In this document: positions 42,455-51,842 of the stretch, one piece after another
How the letters are laid out: every line of letters begins with the position of its first letter
How positions within the stretch are numbered: the stretch's first letter is position 1
Translations under genes and position numbers: made by a program
From: Vanrija pseudolonga
Lineage: Eukaryota; Basidiomycota; Tremellomycetes; Trichosporonales; Trichosporonaceae
Length of the DNA: 64,000 bases
Direction of reading: 5' to 3'
Assembly: GCF_020906515.1 (NCBI RefSeq)
Contig: NC_085852.1
Location: 62,001 to 126,000, forward strand
The notes under the pieces: generated by a model
Database searches by the model: none
What the model saw: only the letters and a program-made list of their open reading frames with translations
Told to the model about the DNA's origin: nothing

Positions 42455-43390
42455 ATGACGACCAAGTCCACCAAGCCTACCACTCTGGTCATAGACCACA
42501 CCGCGTTCCCCGAGATAATCGACCTCATCGTCGACAACCTCGACCCCGCCGAGCTCCTCATCGCCCGTCTTGTTTCCAAACACTTTTGTCACAAGGTCAA
42601 TGGGATCATGTGTGACCATGCGACACTCAAGAGCGAAGTGAATGCACCACTGATGCGTCCTGATTCGCAGTCCTGGGCGGGAAGGTTCTTCCTGGCTCTG
42701 CCTTTCGCCCCCGAGGCCGTTAGGGTTCTTACGCTTCGCAATCTCTGGGGGGTGGACCAACAGTTTCTATCGATTGATCTAGCAAGGCGCTTCAGATCGT
42801 GCCGCATGCTTCGTCGGGACTCATCCGCCGTGAGGGGACAATCACACGTGGGCTTCCCGGCCGTTCGCACAATCGTCGATCACCTGGTCGTACTCTCGAA
42901 TATGACGCCGAACAACATATCCATCTTCCTTCCTCCGACTACGAATCGATATGTTCTCGAGCTCCATTGGCAAGAAGGCGCTTTGGCGCCCTTGTCTTGC
43001 CCGGTTGTCATCAAGAATGCGGCCAAAGTCACCGACTGGGTGCTCATCTTGTCATCTTCCAATATGAGGCGCGAGCCAATCCTCCCCATGACATGCTTTA
43101 CAACCGTTTCCGACATCCTGGTTACTGCGACCCCTTCACTGCTTGCAGGCGGCTCTCTCATTGTCGTGGGTCTCGAGGAAATTCTTCCTGACCAGATCGG
43201 AGGGCCCCCTCACGTGAAGGGTCGCCGCGGAGACAAGACCTTCACTCACTTCAAGTCGATTCTGAAGAACGCGGTTGTGTCTGCCTTCTACGACGAGGGT
43301 TCATTCGACCAAGTCCTTCAGGCCACCAGGACGATGTCGAAGGCGACGTGGGGCAGCCGTGGTACTCTGGAGTCATGGCGCCGGATTTAA
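42455..43390 (+). CDS. array member 19: F-box-like protein with degenerate end
   Basis: Single exon, 311 residues. The F-box-like segment is ~12-52 (IDHTAFPEIIDLIVDNLDP, LLIARLVSKHFCHKVNGIM). Blocks: LPFAPEAVRVLTL, CRMLRRDS, RTIVDHLVV, NRYVLELHW, DWVLILSS, SLIVVGLEEILPDQIGG. The last block is replaced by RTMSKATWGSRGTLESWRRI, so the usual DEW...GDRREIEG signature is missing. The gene may have acquired a new stop after a small change, or may simply be diverged; I found no clean alternative frame. Less GC-biased at third positions than its downstream neighbours. Confidence 0.75.
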   Translation: MTTKSTKPTTLVIDHTAFPEIIDLIVDNLDPAELLIARLVSKHFCHKVNGIMCDHATLKSEVNAPLMRPDSQSWAGRFFLALPFAPEAVRVLTLRNLWGVDQQFLSIDLARRFRSCRMLRRDSSAVRGQSHVGFPAVRTIVDHLVVLSNMTPNNISIFLPPTTNRYVLELHWQEGALAPLSCPVVIKNAAKVTDWVLILSSSNMRREPILPMTCFTTVSDILVTATPSLLAGGSLIVVGLEEILPDQIGGPPHVKGRRGDKTFTHFKSILKNAVVSAFYDEGSFDQVLQATRTMSKATWGSRGTLESWRRI

Positions 43391-43805
43391 GCATCGTGTG
43401 AGTCTCATAATTGGTGATGTCGTAGCACCACTGACTGGCGACTCACAGTCGTTGAGTGAGTTAACCGACGCCGCCGCGGGCGATGTGCAGCAACAATCAC
43501 GAGATACCCAACACCTTCCTCGCCTTTCAAGCTCTCCGTAATCGACCGACCCGCGCTCTGCCTCTGTTCCCCGCATCAATCCACTCGGTCAGCAGGAAGC
43601 GCAACCCGACATACCCCTCATTGTGGCTATTGACCCCAATGTGAGACGTACAGTACTGTTCATAGATCACTCCTGGGCGAGATGCGAGCTGTGAACATGA
43701 CTTCTGACATGCTGACGTCACTGACCGCCGGAGACATCCGACGCCGCCGCCCACTGGCATCACAACACCCGCAACCCTCGAGCTCGACCATCCGCACAAC
43801 CTACC
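43391..43805. other. intergenic before member 20
   Basis: Nothing recognised in ~415 bases; no TATA, no shared block. Confidence 0.4.
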
Positions 43806-44669
43806 ATGGCAACAATAGACCACGCCTACTACCCCGACATCATCGACAAGATCATCCTCAATGCCCCGCCTGAGACGCTGACCCTCTTCCGCGCCACCTC
43901 GCGCGCCTTCCGCGACCGCATCGACGCGCTGCTCGCCCACGTCCAGATGCGGCGCAAGATTGCGCCCGACAGCAGGTCGACCATGTACTTCACGAGCCGG
44001 CTCGACCCGTCGCGGCACCTCCCGTTCATCCCTGCTGTGGTACGCGTGCTCGAATTGTCCAGCGACTATGACCCGGGCACGCGGGAGCCCGAGCGCATGG
44101 TCGCGCAGTTCACACGCCTGCACACTCTGCGGCGTCTCCTCGTCCGCGGTGCACCGTGCCCGCGCGCGCCGGTCGTGGTCGACATCCTCCGCCTCACAGG
44201 GAACACTGGCAGCGAGGTTGCGTGCCACACCTCCTCTCTGACAAGGCGGCACGTCATCCACGCCGTCATGGAGAGCGTGTCCCTCGGCGTCCATCTCGAA
44301 TTCGAGCGCGATAAGCGCAGCCCGTGGCTCAACCCCAAAGATACCCCGCCGCGCGACTATGTCCTCGTGTACCACTTCATCGACGGCATCCAGGACAACC
44401 TGCACACCTCCATGACGGCGATCAACTTTGTAATCGACCTTTGCTACCTCGTGTGTGATGCCGGCGGGAGCATGACGGTCGTCGGGGCCGAGAGCCGGCT
44501 CATGCCTGGCCTCGTGAGGCAGATAGGGCACGTGGTGAATACCATTGCCCGCGACGCCATGTCCGATTTCGACGCGTCAGAGCTTCCTACTGTCAGGTTT
44601 CTGGGCCTCGACGACTGGCGAGCCGAGCTGGGTGATAGGTGCGAGCTTGAGGGGTATCCCGAGCTCTAA
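43806..44669 (+). CDS. array member 20: compact F-box-like protein
   Basis: Single exon, 287 residues, among the shortest whole members. The F-box-like segment begins at once (MATIDHAYYPDIIDKIILN, FRATSRAFRDRIDALL, ~3-42). Blocks: LPFIPAVVRVLEL, LHTLRRLL, VVVDILRL, RRHVIHAVME, DYVLVYHF, MTVVGAESRLMPG, RFLGLDDWRAELGDRCELEGYP. The stop follows directly, so group III. The region between the F-box and the first core block is shortened to a few residues. All blocks are intact, which argues for a working gene. Confidence 0.82.
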   Translation: MATIDHAYYPDIIDKIILNAPPETLTLFRATSRAFRDRIDALLAHVQMRRKIAPDSRSTMYFTSRLDPSRHLPFIPAVVRVLELSSDYDPGTREPERMVAQFTRLHTLRRLLVRGAPCPRAPVVVDILRLTGNTGSEVACHTSSLTRRHVIHAVMESVSLGVHLEFERDKRSPWLNPKDTPPRDYVLVYHFIDGIQDNLHTSMTAINFVIDLCYLVCDAGGSMTVVGAESRLMPGLVRQIGHVVNTIARDAMSDFDASELPTVRFLGLDDWRAELGDRCELEGYPEL

Positions 44670-45005
44670 GCGGCTCGTGGTGCCCACCACACTGTTAGCG
44701 CCTCGAAATCGACTCGAAGTGTCTTTCTACAGAGCTCACTAGCTATCGCGCACATGCATGCTCTGAAGCCTCTGTTGTCAGGTTGGGTCGTATCCAGGTC
44801 GTCGCGGCCCTCCCCCACCATACTGTCAGTGGCTGGCTTGGCCTTGTTTGGGTGGCAAAAAGCAGGCACGCATCACGGGATCCAAGTCTGACACGCCGCT
44901 AACTCGAACCTGACCGACTGACTCGATTCTGACACCTCGACAACTCATGCTGCGTCCGACTACATCAACGAGCTCGTGCTTGCATCGAGCACCCCACCAC
45001 ACGCC
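44670..45005. other. intergenic before member 21
   Basis: No gene or clear signal in ~335 bases. Confidence 0.38.
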
Positions 45006-46640
45006 ATGACATCGACCTATCGGCATCTCGTGCTCCGGCGCCGGGTGGTAGGTGATAACGACGACGACGTCGAGTACAGCTACGCCGAGGCCTCGGACCC
45101 CGACACGCTCCTCCCCCTTTCGACGGAAGCCGCCTCCGTCCCCGACATCTCCGGCAGCGGCCTGCCCCACTCGCTCAACATATCCGTCGAGACACTCCGG
45201 CGCACGGGGGAGGCATGTGCCGTTGCTCCGCCCGTACACGCGCACACGACGATCGACTACATCACCGTCGGCGAGGGGCAGCCCCCACCCGTGGTGTACC
45301 TCCCGTCCACGGGCAGCAAGTATGTCCTGCACGTGCAGGCGGTAGTTAATAAACCCATCGCGAGCCGGCTGCCCTTCGACAGCCAGCTGCGCTTCGCGAG
45401 TGCCGATACGAGCATCCAAGACGCCGTCATCGCGATCCACCTCGACGGCGAGACGTACCACATAGTTCCGAACTTCCGGGACAACTTCCGCGCCTTCCTC
45501 GACAGCGCGCTCCTCAAGCTCGCGCGCATCTTCGGCAAGACGGGTAGCCTGACCTTTGTCGGCTTGAGCGGGGGCTTCTTCCCGATCCTCCGGCGCGCCG
45601 GGTTTGACGCGTGGGCAGCGAGGTACGCCAAGATGATGAAGACGACGGGTAACTTTCGCTTCCTCACCATGCCCGAGTGGCGTGCCGAGCTGCTTGAGCG
45701 GGCAAGCGTCGAGGCAGGAGGGGACGGGCTTGTCCCTGGCGCAGATGTTGACATCGACCCCCGCGGGAACAGACTCATCCCCGACGTCGATTTGCAAGCA
45801 AACTGGCACGACGACGCCAGCGCCTTAGTCCACTGCGTCATCCGCGCCGACTTCTCAGGCGAGACCACCCGTGCGCTGCTGTACCCCCGCTTCGAGCCGA
45901 ACGGCGAGGCGACTTCGGAGCCGCTCCCCTTCCGACCAGAGGATGTCGAGGTCCTCGACATACGCCGCGAGCTGCCCATCCTCCCCGCCGAAACCCTCGC
46001 AAAGTTCACCCAGCTGCACCTTCTCCGCCGGCTGGACATTGCGGCATGGTACCCCGCCCCTCAGCCCTTCCCCTCCAGCGTACACACCGTCATCGACTTT
46101 GTGGCGCCGTACCTCGGCCGCGCGACACCCCCAGTGCTCTGGCTGCCGCCAAATACGCGGCGGTACGTGCTCACCCTCTCGGCACCGGACGGCAAGGTCG
46201 TACCCACCCTCACCCCCGAGCTCGCGGAGGGCATCTTCGCGCCGCTCGCCGACACGCCGACGCTGCGCCAGGCCGTCGTTGTGCTCTCTCCCTGGTGGGT
46301 GAAGCGGAAGGGTTGGAAGAAGTTTGGCGCGTCTACGGCGTACGGCGGGGTCGTTGGCGCTATTGCGGGACACCTGGCGAAAGCTCTCGCCGGCGACGAA
46401 GGGCTGTCGCTCACGGTCGCTGGTGTCGCTCCAGTCGATTGGACAGAGGGCGACGGACACCCCGATGAGGAGCATGGGGAGTATCTCCCTTCCCAGCTGT
46501 GGCAGCTGCTCCGGACCAAGTGGGAGGAGGCGGGGCTGTCGGCCGAGGACAGCCAGAAGGCGGAAGCTGCGACGCGCTTCATCACGCGCGGGGCGTGGCT
46601 CAAGGAGATTGGGGTGAGGAAAAAGTTTGAGGTGTTGTAG
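45006..46640 (+). CDS. array member 21: two core units fused in one protein
   Basis: Single exon, 544 residues, nearly twice the group III norm, with no F-box-like segment. Unit 1 (~1-235): VETLRRTG, TTIDYITVG, SKYVLHVQA, DAVIAIHLD, LTFVGLSGG, RFLTMPEWRAELLERASVE. Unit 2 (~270-544) repeats the order with its own wording: LPFRPEDVEVLDI, LHLLRRLD, HTVIDFVAP, RRYVLTLSA, AVVVLSPWW, LTVAGVAPV, RFITRGAWLKEIGVRKKFE. The linker (~236-269) contains DVDIDPRGNRLIPDVDL. A head-to-tail gene fusion with loss of both F-boxes is the simplest reading. In-frame codons continue upstream without an F-box. Confidence 0.82.
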   Translation: MTSTYRHLVLRRRVVGDNDDDVEYSYAEASDPDTLLPLSTEAASVPDISGSGLPHSLNISVETLRRTGEACAVAPPVHAHTTIDYITVGEGQPPPVVYLPSTGSKYVLHVQAVVNKPIASRLPFDSQLRFASADTSIQDAVIAIHLDGETYHIVPNFRDNFRAFLDSALLKLARIFGKTGSLTFVGLSGGFFPILRRAGFDAWAARYAKMMKTTGNFRFLTMPEWRAELLERASVEAGGDGLVPGADVDIDPRGNRLIPDVDLQANWHDDASALVHCVIRADFSGETTRALLYPRFEPNGEATSEPLPFRPEDVEVLDIRRELPILPAETLAKFTQLHLLRRLDIAAWYPAPQPFPSSVHTVIDFVAPYLGRATPPVLWLPPNTRRYVLTLSAPDGKVVPTLTPELAEGIFAPLADTPTLRQAVVVLSPWWVKRKGWKKFGASTAYGGVVGAIAGHLAKALAGDEGLSLTVAGVAPVDWTEGDGHPDEEHGEYLPSQLWQLLRTKWEEAGLSAEDSQKAEAATRFITRGAWLKEIGVRKKFEVL

Positions 46641-46855
46641 GAGCCCCCATTGTTCATCTATGCCATGTGTGTGAGTGATGCAACGGGTCAGGTCGGGCCA
46701 GCGAAGGCCCACCTCGTCACAACAAACAAAAGGAGACCGACCCTACTCCCCGAACCCGTCGCCTGACCCCTCAGGACCAGATTCTCGACGATTCGAACCG
46801 CCGACCTGGGGTCAAAGACACCAGGATTTGGCCCACCCGCCATGATGGGCGGGCG

Positions 46856-47245
46856 GTGCTCGAGGCGGCGCCGACGGATGATGGCGGCGTGGGCGGCGCG
46901 TCGGGGCCCCGTGCGAGCCAGCTGAGGACGGTGACGCCGGTGAGGCGTCGGGCCACGGTCTCCATACCTATCCGTGCAGGAGTCAATGCCAATATATTCT
47001 CCGCTTGCAGGGGCAGCCTCACTGTCGTCGGTATGAGGCAGCGGCCGATCCGCGGCCCCGCTCCGCTCACGGGGCTGCAGGACACGCTGCACGCCGCACT
47101 CGTGCACCGCCTCGCCATTGATGAGGACGCAGCCAACGCGGCGCTCGTGAGGGTCCGATGCATCTCGCGTGCCCAGTGGGAGGCCGAGCTGGGCGCCGAC
47201 CAGCTCGACGTCGAGGTCTTGCACCCCAGTGACTTGGCAGAATGA
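46856..47245 (+). pseudogene. array member 22: 3' fragment
   Basis: An open stretch whose last ~70 residues match the end of the family: SLTVVGMRQRPI, a linker with LQDTLHAALVHRL, then VRCISRAQWEAELGADQLDVE. No F-box-like segment or early blocks are found upstream. The start shown is only the first in-frame ATG-like codon and is not meaningful. It ends 40 bases before member 23, and its wording (VGMR, CISRAQW) is close to member 23 (VGMRSP, CLSRDEW), so it looks like the remains of a tandem duplicate. Confidence 0.68.
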
Positions 47246-47285
47246 ATCGGAGATCTCCGACGCAAATGTCACAAACACCCACTTC

Positions 47286-48104
47286 ATGACTTGCATCGAC
47301 CACGGAGCGTTCCCGACCATCATCGACAGCATCCTCGCTCACGCCGACGTGCGCGGGCTCATGGCCATCCGCGCGACCTCGCGAGCATTCAAGCGCCGCG
47401 TTGACGCCCAGCTGTTCGACCACGCAGTGCTGCTCACCCCGCTCAAAGTCGCAACCCTCACTACTCCGACAGGCTCGCCCCTCCCCTTCGCGCCGTCCGG
47501 CGTGCGCGTGCTCGACGTTGCAAGCTGCCACCTCGGGCCCACGAGCACATCCTACCGGCGAGCATTCACCTCGCTGCAGGTCCTCCGGCGCACTAACTCC
47601 ACCGCGACGGATCGGCGCGGCGCGGCGTCCTTCTGCCCCATCACCGTGGTGGATGGCTACGACGTGCCCTCTGACTCGCAGTCGCGGCGGCCGTACATCT
47701 TCATCCCGCCCAGTACGAAGCGATACACTCTCCACATAGCATGGCTCGGCCCGCGGCCCGACGGCACACCAGAGTTTATGGGCAGCGAGAGCCTGCGGGA
47801 GGTGGTGCTCGTCATCGCTGGCGGCGATAACCTGGTCTACTCCACCCCTCCTCCCACCCACCTCGTCACCGAGCTCGTGTGCCGATTCCTCCTCGTGCTC
47901 AGATCTGGCGGTAGTATCACCCTCGTCGGGATGCGTTCACCTGAGACCGTCACCGCGACGGTGCGTACCCGTCTGATGCGGAGCAGTACAGCGCAACCCA
48001 AGGCTGTCGACGCGGCGATGGGGCGGCTGCGGTGCTTGTCGCGCGACGAGTGGCTCGCCGAGCTGGGCGACAGAAGAGAGGTCGAGGGCGAGTGGGAGGC
48101 CTAG
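47286..48104 (+). CDS. array member 23: compact F-box-like protein
   Basis: Single exon, 272 residues, the shortest whole member. The ATG lies two residues before IDHGAFPTIIDSILAHADV; the F-box-like segment ends near residue 45 (IRATSRAFKRRVDAQLF). Blocks: LPFAPSGVRVLDV, LQVLRRTN, ITVVDGYDV, KRYTLHIAW, EVVLVIAGG, ITLVGMRSPETV, RCLSRDEWLAELGDRREVEGEW. It ends right there (group III). A fragment of a near relative lies immediately upstream, leaving little room for a promoter unless the fragment itself supplies it. Confidence 0.82.
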   Translation: MTCIDHGAFPTIIDSILAHADVRGLMAIRATSRAFKRRVDAQLFDHAVLLTPLKVATLTTPTGSPLPFAPSGVRVLDVASCHLGPTSTSYRRAFTSLQVLRRTNSTATDRRGAASFCPITVVDGYDVPSDSQSRRPYIFIPPSTKRYTLHIAWLGPRPDGTPEFMGSESLREVVLVIAGGDNLVYSTPPPTHLVTELVCRFLLVLRSGGSITLVGMRSPETVTATVRTRLMRSSTAQPKAVDAAMGRLRCLSRDEWLAELGDRREVEGEWEA

Positions 48105-49292
48105 TCAGATGGCCCGAGGGTCGCTCACAACCATTGACGACTGTCTCATCCTTACGTTGGCGAGCGGCGTCCTCCTGCTTCCTCCTCTTGCCCTTGCATG
48201 CTGGTTGCGGCCTTACTGCCGCCTCGTCTACCCAATGCGTCATGTGGTTTGGTGCGCGTTCCCGAATCGCAGGTCATGAGTGAGACTAGACGCCTGAGAC
48301 ACTGCTGACTGTAGTTGACGCATGTCGCATACGGCGTCAGCAATGGGCCTCGCCTCGAGCTCTCCGTGGCCAGATACTTAACCACACCTTTCAGTACTAC
48401 CTGCCGACTCCGATGACGGCGAGGAGGATGAAGGCGAAGCGCCGTACCGCTTCAAGGGGCGCGACCTGCCCGCCCACGAGTCATTTGCCGCGCTCCAAGG
48501 CGGCGGGTTCGGCGACGATCTCGACCCGGGCCGCAAGTGGTTCTTTGACGACGAGCACGTGGCGTGGCTCACCATGCCCACTCACTGGGGTGACACCAAC
48601 TCGTACATGGTGTACGGGAGCGAGTGGTGGCCCGGCTGGTCGTACGTCAATGTCGCCCTGGTGGCCAAGATCCCCTCGGCGGAGGAGCGTGCGATTGGCG
48701 TCGAACGCTGAGAGGAGACAGTGCCAGAGGCGAGGGACGGCAATGGCTCCGGCGAGTCGGATGATGCAGGTGTTGAGGGCAATTGCTAAGTAGAGAAGCA
48801 ATGGCAGTCTTTGGTGCTGTTCTCCTTCTCCTTCGTCCTTACGCTGGACCACTGAAACGAAGCCTAGCCGATACGTGTTCCACGAAGCCGGCCCGCACAG
48901 CCAAAGTGACTGTCCAGAGCCGAGCGAGACCCGAGACCCGCCTGAATGTGTAACGAGTGGCCCCGCAAGACGATCGTCGTGCAACATGTGGCCATCGTCT
49001 CTCCCTCTCTCTACCACCCTCTCTCTACCGCCCAACCAACCCAACACCACACATCACCACACACTCAGCCCCACGCACGCCTCATCATCATGGGACACAA
49101 GCATGTAAGCTCCGCCCGCGCCGCCGAGCCGTGCCCACGCCACCGAACGAAACCCGCGACCGCCGGCGTTGCGGACCCCTTTGTATCAGCCACCGTCGCC
49201 GCCGCGCAAGGGCGCCACCGACGTCGATAACTGTTCTGTGCTTCCTTGTTGTCTTCTCCCTCGTATCCTCGTTCCCTTCTAGAACGCACACC
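48105..49292. other. long intergenic stretch with one unplaced open frame
   Basis: ~1.2 kb between members 23 and 24. Apart from the open stretch at 48395-48711 (listed separately), I see nothing that can be closed into a gene. The end is CT-rich with CACCACACACTCAG-type leader. Confidence 0.35.
48395..48711 (+). CDS. unrecognised open stretch, possible 3' exon
   Basis: After a good acceptor (CCTTTCAG at 48387-48394) a frame is open for ~105 codons to TGA 48709-48711. It is acidic at first (DSDDGEEDEGEAPYRFKG) and Trp-rich later (KWFFDDEHVAWLTMP, SEWWPGWSYVNVAL). It has protein-like composition and fits no family block. No upstream exon in the right phase could be found; a small frame at 48109-48285 with a hydrophobic stretch is nearby but does not join cleanly. 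It could be a terminal exon of a gene whose 5' part is lost or undetected. Confidence 0.35.
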
Positions 49293-50240
49293 ATGGCTTG
49301 CCGCTTCGATCACACGGCATACCCGCACCTCATCGACGCCATCATTGCGGCTGCTGATGTCCCGGCGCTCCTCAAGCTGCGCGCCACGAACAGGTCGTTC
49401 TGTGCGCGGGCTGACGATCTTCTCTTCGGCCATGTCCGCCTCGACGTCGGTGGCGAGGCCACCACCCTGTGCGAGGCTTCCAGTGGCCACCGGCTGCCAT
49501 TCAAGCCGGACCTGGTGAGGGCCGCAGACGTAGGGTCCCGCGGCCCTCACGATGTCGTCGCGCCCCTCGCGCGCCTGGACACCCTCCGCCGCTCCGGGGA
49601 CGCGATGTACGCCCCCTCTGCACCCCGGCGCATCACCACCCTGATCGACTTTATCGATCTGCACCCGCCCACTTTGACCGGCGCGACTCCCACCCCGACT
49701 ACTGCCGATGAGGATGACGACGACGGGGTCTATGGCGACGTCTTGGGCCGCCGGTTCGCCCTTGACCGCCACAGCGCCGACCGCTGGACGGTCGCGTACC
49801 CCTTCAGCGTCGATTCCTACATCCTGCATATCCGGCTTGATACCGCTTCAACAATGCCAAGGCTGTGGCGATACTTCTTCGACGGGATGGCCAGCTTGTC
49901 CTCGGGCGCAAGCCTCACCCGCCTCGTGCTGGTGCTCCACCCGCCCGAGCTGCCCACCCCGGCCAGCATCAGCATGACACTGGCGCTTTCCCTGCTGGCA
50001 TCCCAGCAAGCGGTCATTTCTATGAGCTCCGGCAGCGTGACCTTTGTCGGTGTCGACGTGCTCGCTAAGGCGGGTGGAACGGGTGCCGAGGTCTCCGAGT
50101 GGCTCCGCCAGGTGCGCGTGTTCGGCTCCGTCTGGGCGCCACATCTGGAGACGCGGTGCATCTCCATGCAGGACTGGCGAGCTGAGCTCGGTGCCAGGGC
50201 CACGCTCGAGGGAGAGTGGGTGGGTGGGGAGTGCGCGTGA
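49293..50240 (+). CDS. array member 24: F-box-like protein
   Basis: Single exon, 315 residues. F-box-like segment ~5-45 (HTAYPHLIDAIIAAADVPALL, RATNRSFCARADDLLFGHV). Blocks: LPFKPDLVRAADV, LDTLRRSG, TTLIDFIDL, a Thr/Asp-rich insert (TPTTADEDDDDG), DSYILHIRLD, RLVLVLHPPELP, VTFVGVDVL, RCISMQDWRAELGARATLEGEW. From this gene on, members show HPP after the VLVLH strand and the ISMxDW/LSMxxW form of the last block. This marks a sub-branch of group III (members 24 to 33). Intact and probably expressed. Confidence 0.83.
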   Translation: MACRFDHTAYPHLIDAIIAAADVPALLKLRATNRSFCARADDLLFGHVRLDVGGEATTLCEASSGHRLPFKPDLVRAADVGSRGPHDVVAPLARLDTLRRSGDAMYAPSAPRRITTLIDFIDLHPPTLTGATPTPTTADEDDDDGVYGDVLGRRFALDRHSADRWTVAYPFSVDSYILHIRLDTASTMPRLWRYFFDGMASLSSGASLTRLVLVLHPPELPTPASISMTLALSLLASQQAVISMSSGSVTFVGVDVLAKAGGTGAEVSEWLRQVRVFGSVWAPHLETRCISMQDWRAELGARATLEGEWVGGECA

Positions 50241-50396
50241 GCGTCCCCGAAGAAGCAGCCATGGTTATGCGCGAAGAAATCAGTCGCGCGCCTACCCCTC
50301 CCCGCCGACTCCGCTCGTTCCACGATGCCGCATCCATTACACCTTGCACATCCTTCTTCACTCAACATCTCTCCACTCGTCAACACCCATTCCACC

Positions 50397-51410
50397 ATGC
50401 CATGGCGCGTGACCATCGACCACACGACCCACCCGCACATCATCGACGCAATCATCGCGCACGCGCCCTTCGAGTCGCTCTGGGCGCTGCGGCAGACCTC
50501 GTGTGCCTTCCACGCGCGGATTACACACATGCTCTTCCACTGCGTCGAGATCACGCACCCGAAAGCCGACACCGTCGCGATTCGTACTGGCCCAGGCGCG
50601 TTCCGCGTGCCGTTTCGCGCGGTGCGCGTTGCGGACCTGGTTGAGGAGAAGACGTTTCCCCCAACAAAGGCGGTCCTGCGCGCGTACCGCGAGCTCCGCA
50701 ACCTCCGCACGCTGCGCAGGTTTGGCCCAGCGCTCTTCGATAGCGTGGCGACATACCTTCCTCAGGTCGAGACGCTCGTCGACTACTTCGACCTCGCGCT
50801 CTATCGGCCCCCTACAACGGGAAACGAGCAGATTAGACATCCCCTGTGGGAGGGGTATGCTTCCGACGAGACCAGCGACGAGTGGGACAACGACGAGGTC
50901 CTCCTGTACGGCCCGTCGCCGTACCACCCGTGTCCTTACGACTCTCGCGTTTCCTACCCCCATCGAATGCGGCGGTACGTCATGCACATAACCCAAGACA
51001 AGGGTGTATTCCGCCTGCCCCATGAGTTCCGGGAGCTCTTCGACAGAGTCTTCGCCGACAGCACCGAGAGAGGCCATCTGCAAGTCAAGGAAGTCGACGT
51101 CGTACTCCATCTGTCGCCACGACATCCGCGCGCGGGCCGGCGGCTGTCCATGGCCGTCGAGGTGGCCATCTGCCTGGCGCTGAGTAGGTTCGAGACCATG
51201 CGGTCAAAATCCGGGCGCATCAAACGCGCTGTCATCGGCAAGGTGTGCCCGCCGTCTCTTACGCTTGTGGGGTTCGACTGCGACAAGCCGAGGTACGCTT
51301 TCGGCACGTGGCCGACGACGAGTTGGGTCACTTTGGACGAGTGGTTGGACGGGCTGGGTGATCGGCGCGCGGTTGAAGGGGAGCGGGGGCACAAGGTGCA
51401 GCGAGCTTGA
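50397..51410 (+). CDS. array member 25: F-box-like protein
   Basis: Single exon, 337 residues. F-box-like segment ~5-46 (IDHTTHPHIIDAIIAHAPFESL, given in part; LRQTSCAFHARITHMLF). Blocks: VPFRAVRVADL, LRTLRRFG, ETLVDYFDL, RRYVMHITQDKG, DVVLHLSPRHPRAG, LTLVGFDCD, WVTLDEWLDGLGDRRAVEGE. An Asp/Glu-rich insert (YASDETSDEWDNDEV) lies before the MRRYV block. The MHITQDKG and VGFD wording is shared with members 26 and 27, which follow directly in tandem, so these three form a recent cluster. Confidence 0.83.
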   Translation: MPWRVTIDHTTHPHIIDAIIAHAPFESLWALRQTSCAFHARITHMLFHCVEITHPKADTVAIRTGPGAFRVPFRAVRVADLVEEKTFPPTKAVLRAYRELRNLRTLRRFGPALFDSVATYLPQVETLVDYFDLALYRPPTTGNEQIRHPLWEGYASDETSDEWDNDEVLLYGPSPYHPCPYDSRVSYPHRMRRYVMHITQDKGVFRLPHEFRELFDRVFADSTERGHLQVKEVDVVLHLSPRHPRAGRRLSMAVEVAICLALSRFETMRSKSGRIKRAVIGKVCPPSLTLVGFDCDKPRYAFGTWPTTSWVTLDEWLDGLGDRRAVEGERGHKVQRA

Positions 51411-51842
51411 CCGTCGGGACTTGCCCTTGGATAGGACGATCGTGTCGTTTGTGTGTGTAGTATGCCTGTATCATCATAGACGCCGTTGCATGGGTAGTAC
51501 ATGAGGTGAACGCCTGCGGGGGCTCAGGGAGGGAGAGGCTTGGGGAACTGCAGCACCGGGGCTCCAATGGTTGGGTGTTCGGCGCGAAGGATGGGGATGG
51601 CCCAAAATAAATCAAGCGCGAGGCTCGTCACGGCCTGCTCTCTTGCTGTTCTTCTCGTCCGTGCTTCGACCGTCACTCCCTTCACCTCCAGCATCAAAGC
51701 CCACTGTCTCCTCCCCAACCGTGTCGGCTGGAAGCTGGTCCGACGAGCGAGCGGCGCTGGCACGAAGCGCGACAGGTCCCACTGACACGACCCGCTGTCA
51801 GATTTTCAACATCTCCTCCCTGTCTTCGGCATCCACTTGGCC
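51411..51842. other. intergenic before member 26
   Basis: No gene seen in ~430 bases. AAAATAAAT at 51603-51611 is AT-rich but far from the start; nothing else recognised. Confidence 0.38.

Noticed and set aside
44826-45809. 327-codon minus-strand frame antisense to member 21
   Set aside because: Same reason: complementary to a coherent plus-strand protein and itself without recognisable order.
46770-46850. minus-strand GGTTCGAATC with tRNA-like flanks
   Set aside because: The T stem needs an eight-base loop to pair and no D or acceptor stem can be drawn.
48109-48285. small frame MARGSLTTIDD with one hydrophobic helix
   Set aside because: It begins four bases after the stop of member 23 and cannot be spliced in phase to the downstream open stretch; probably chance.
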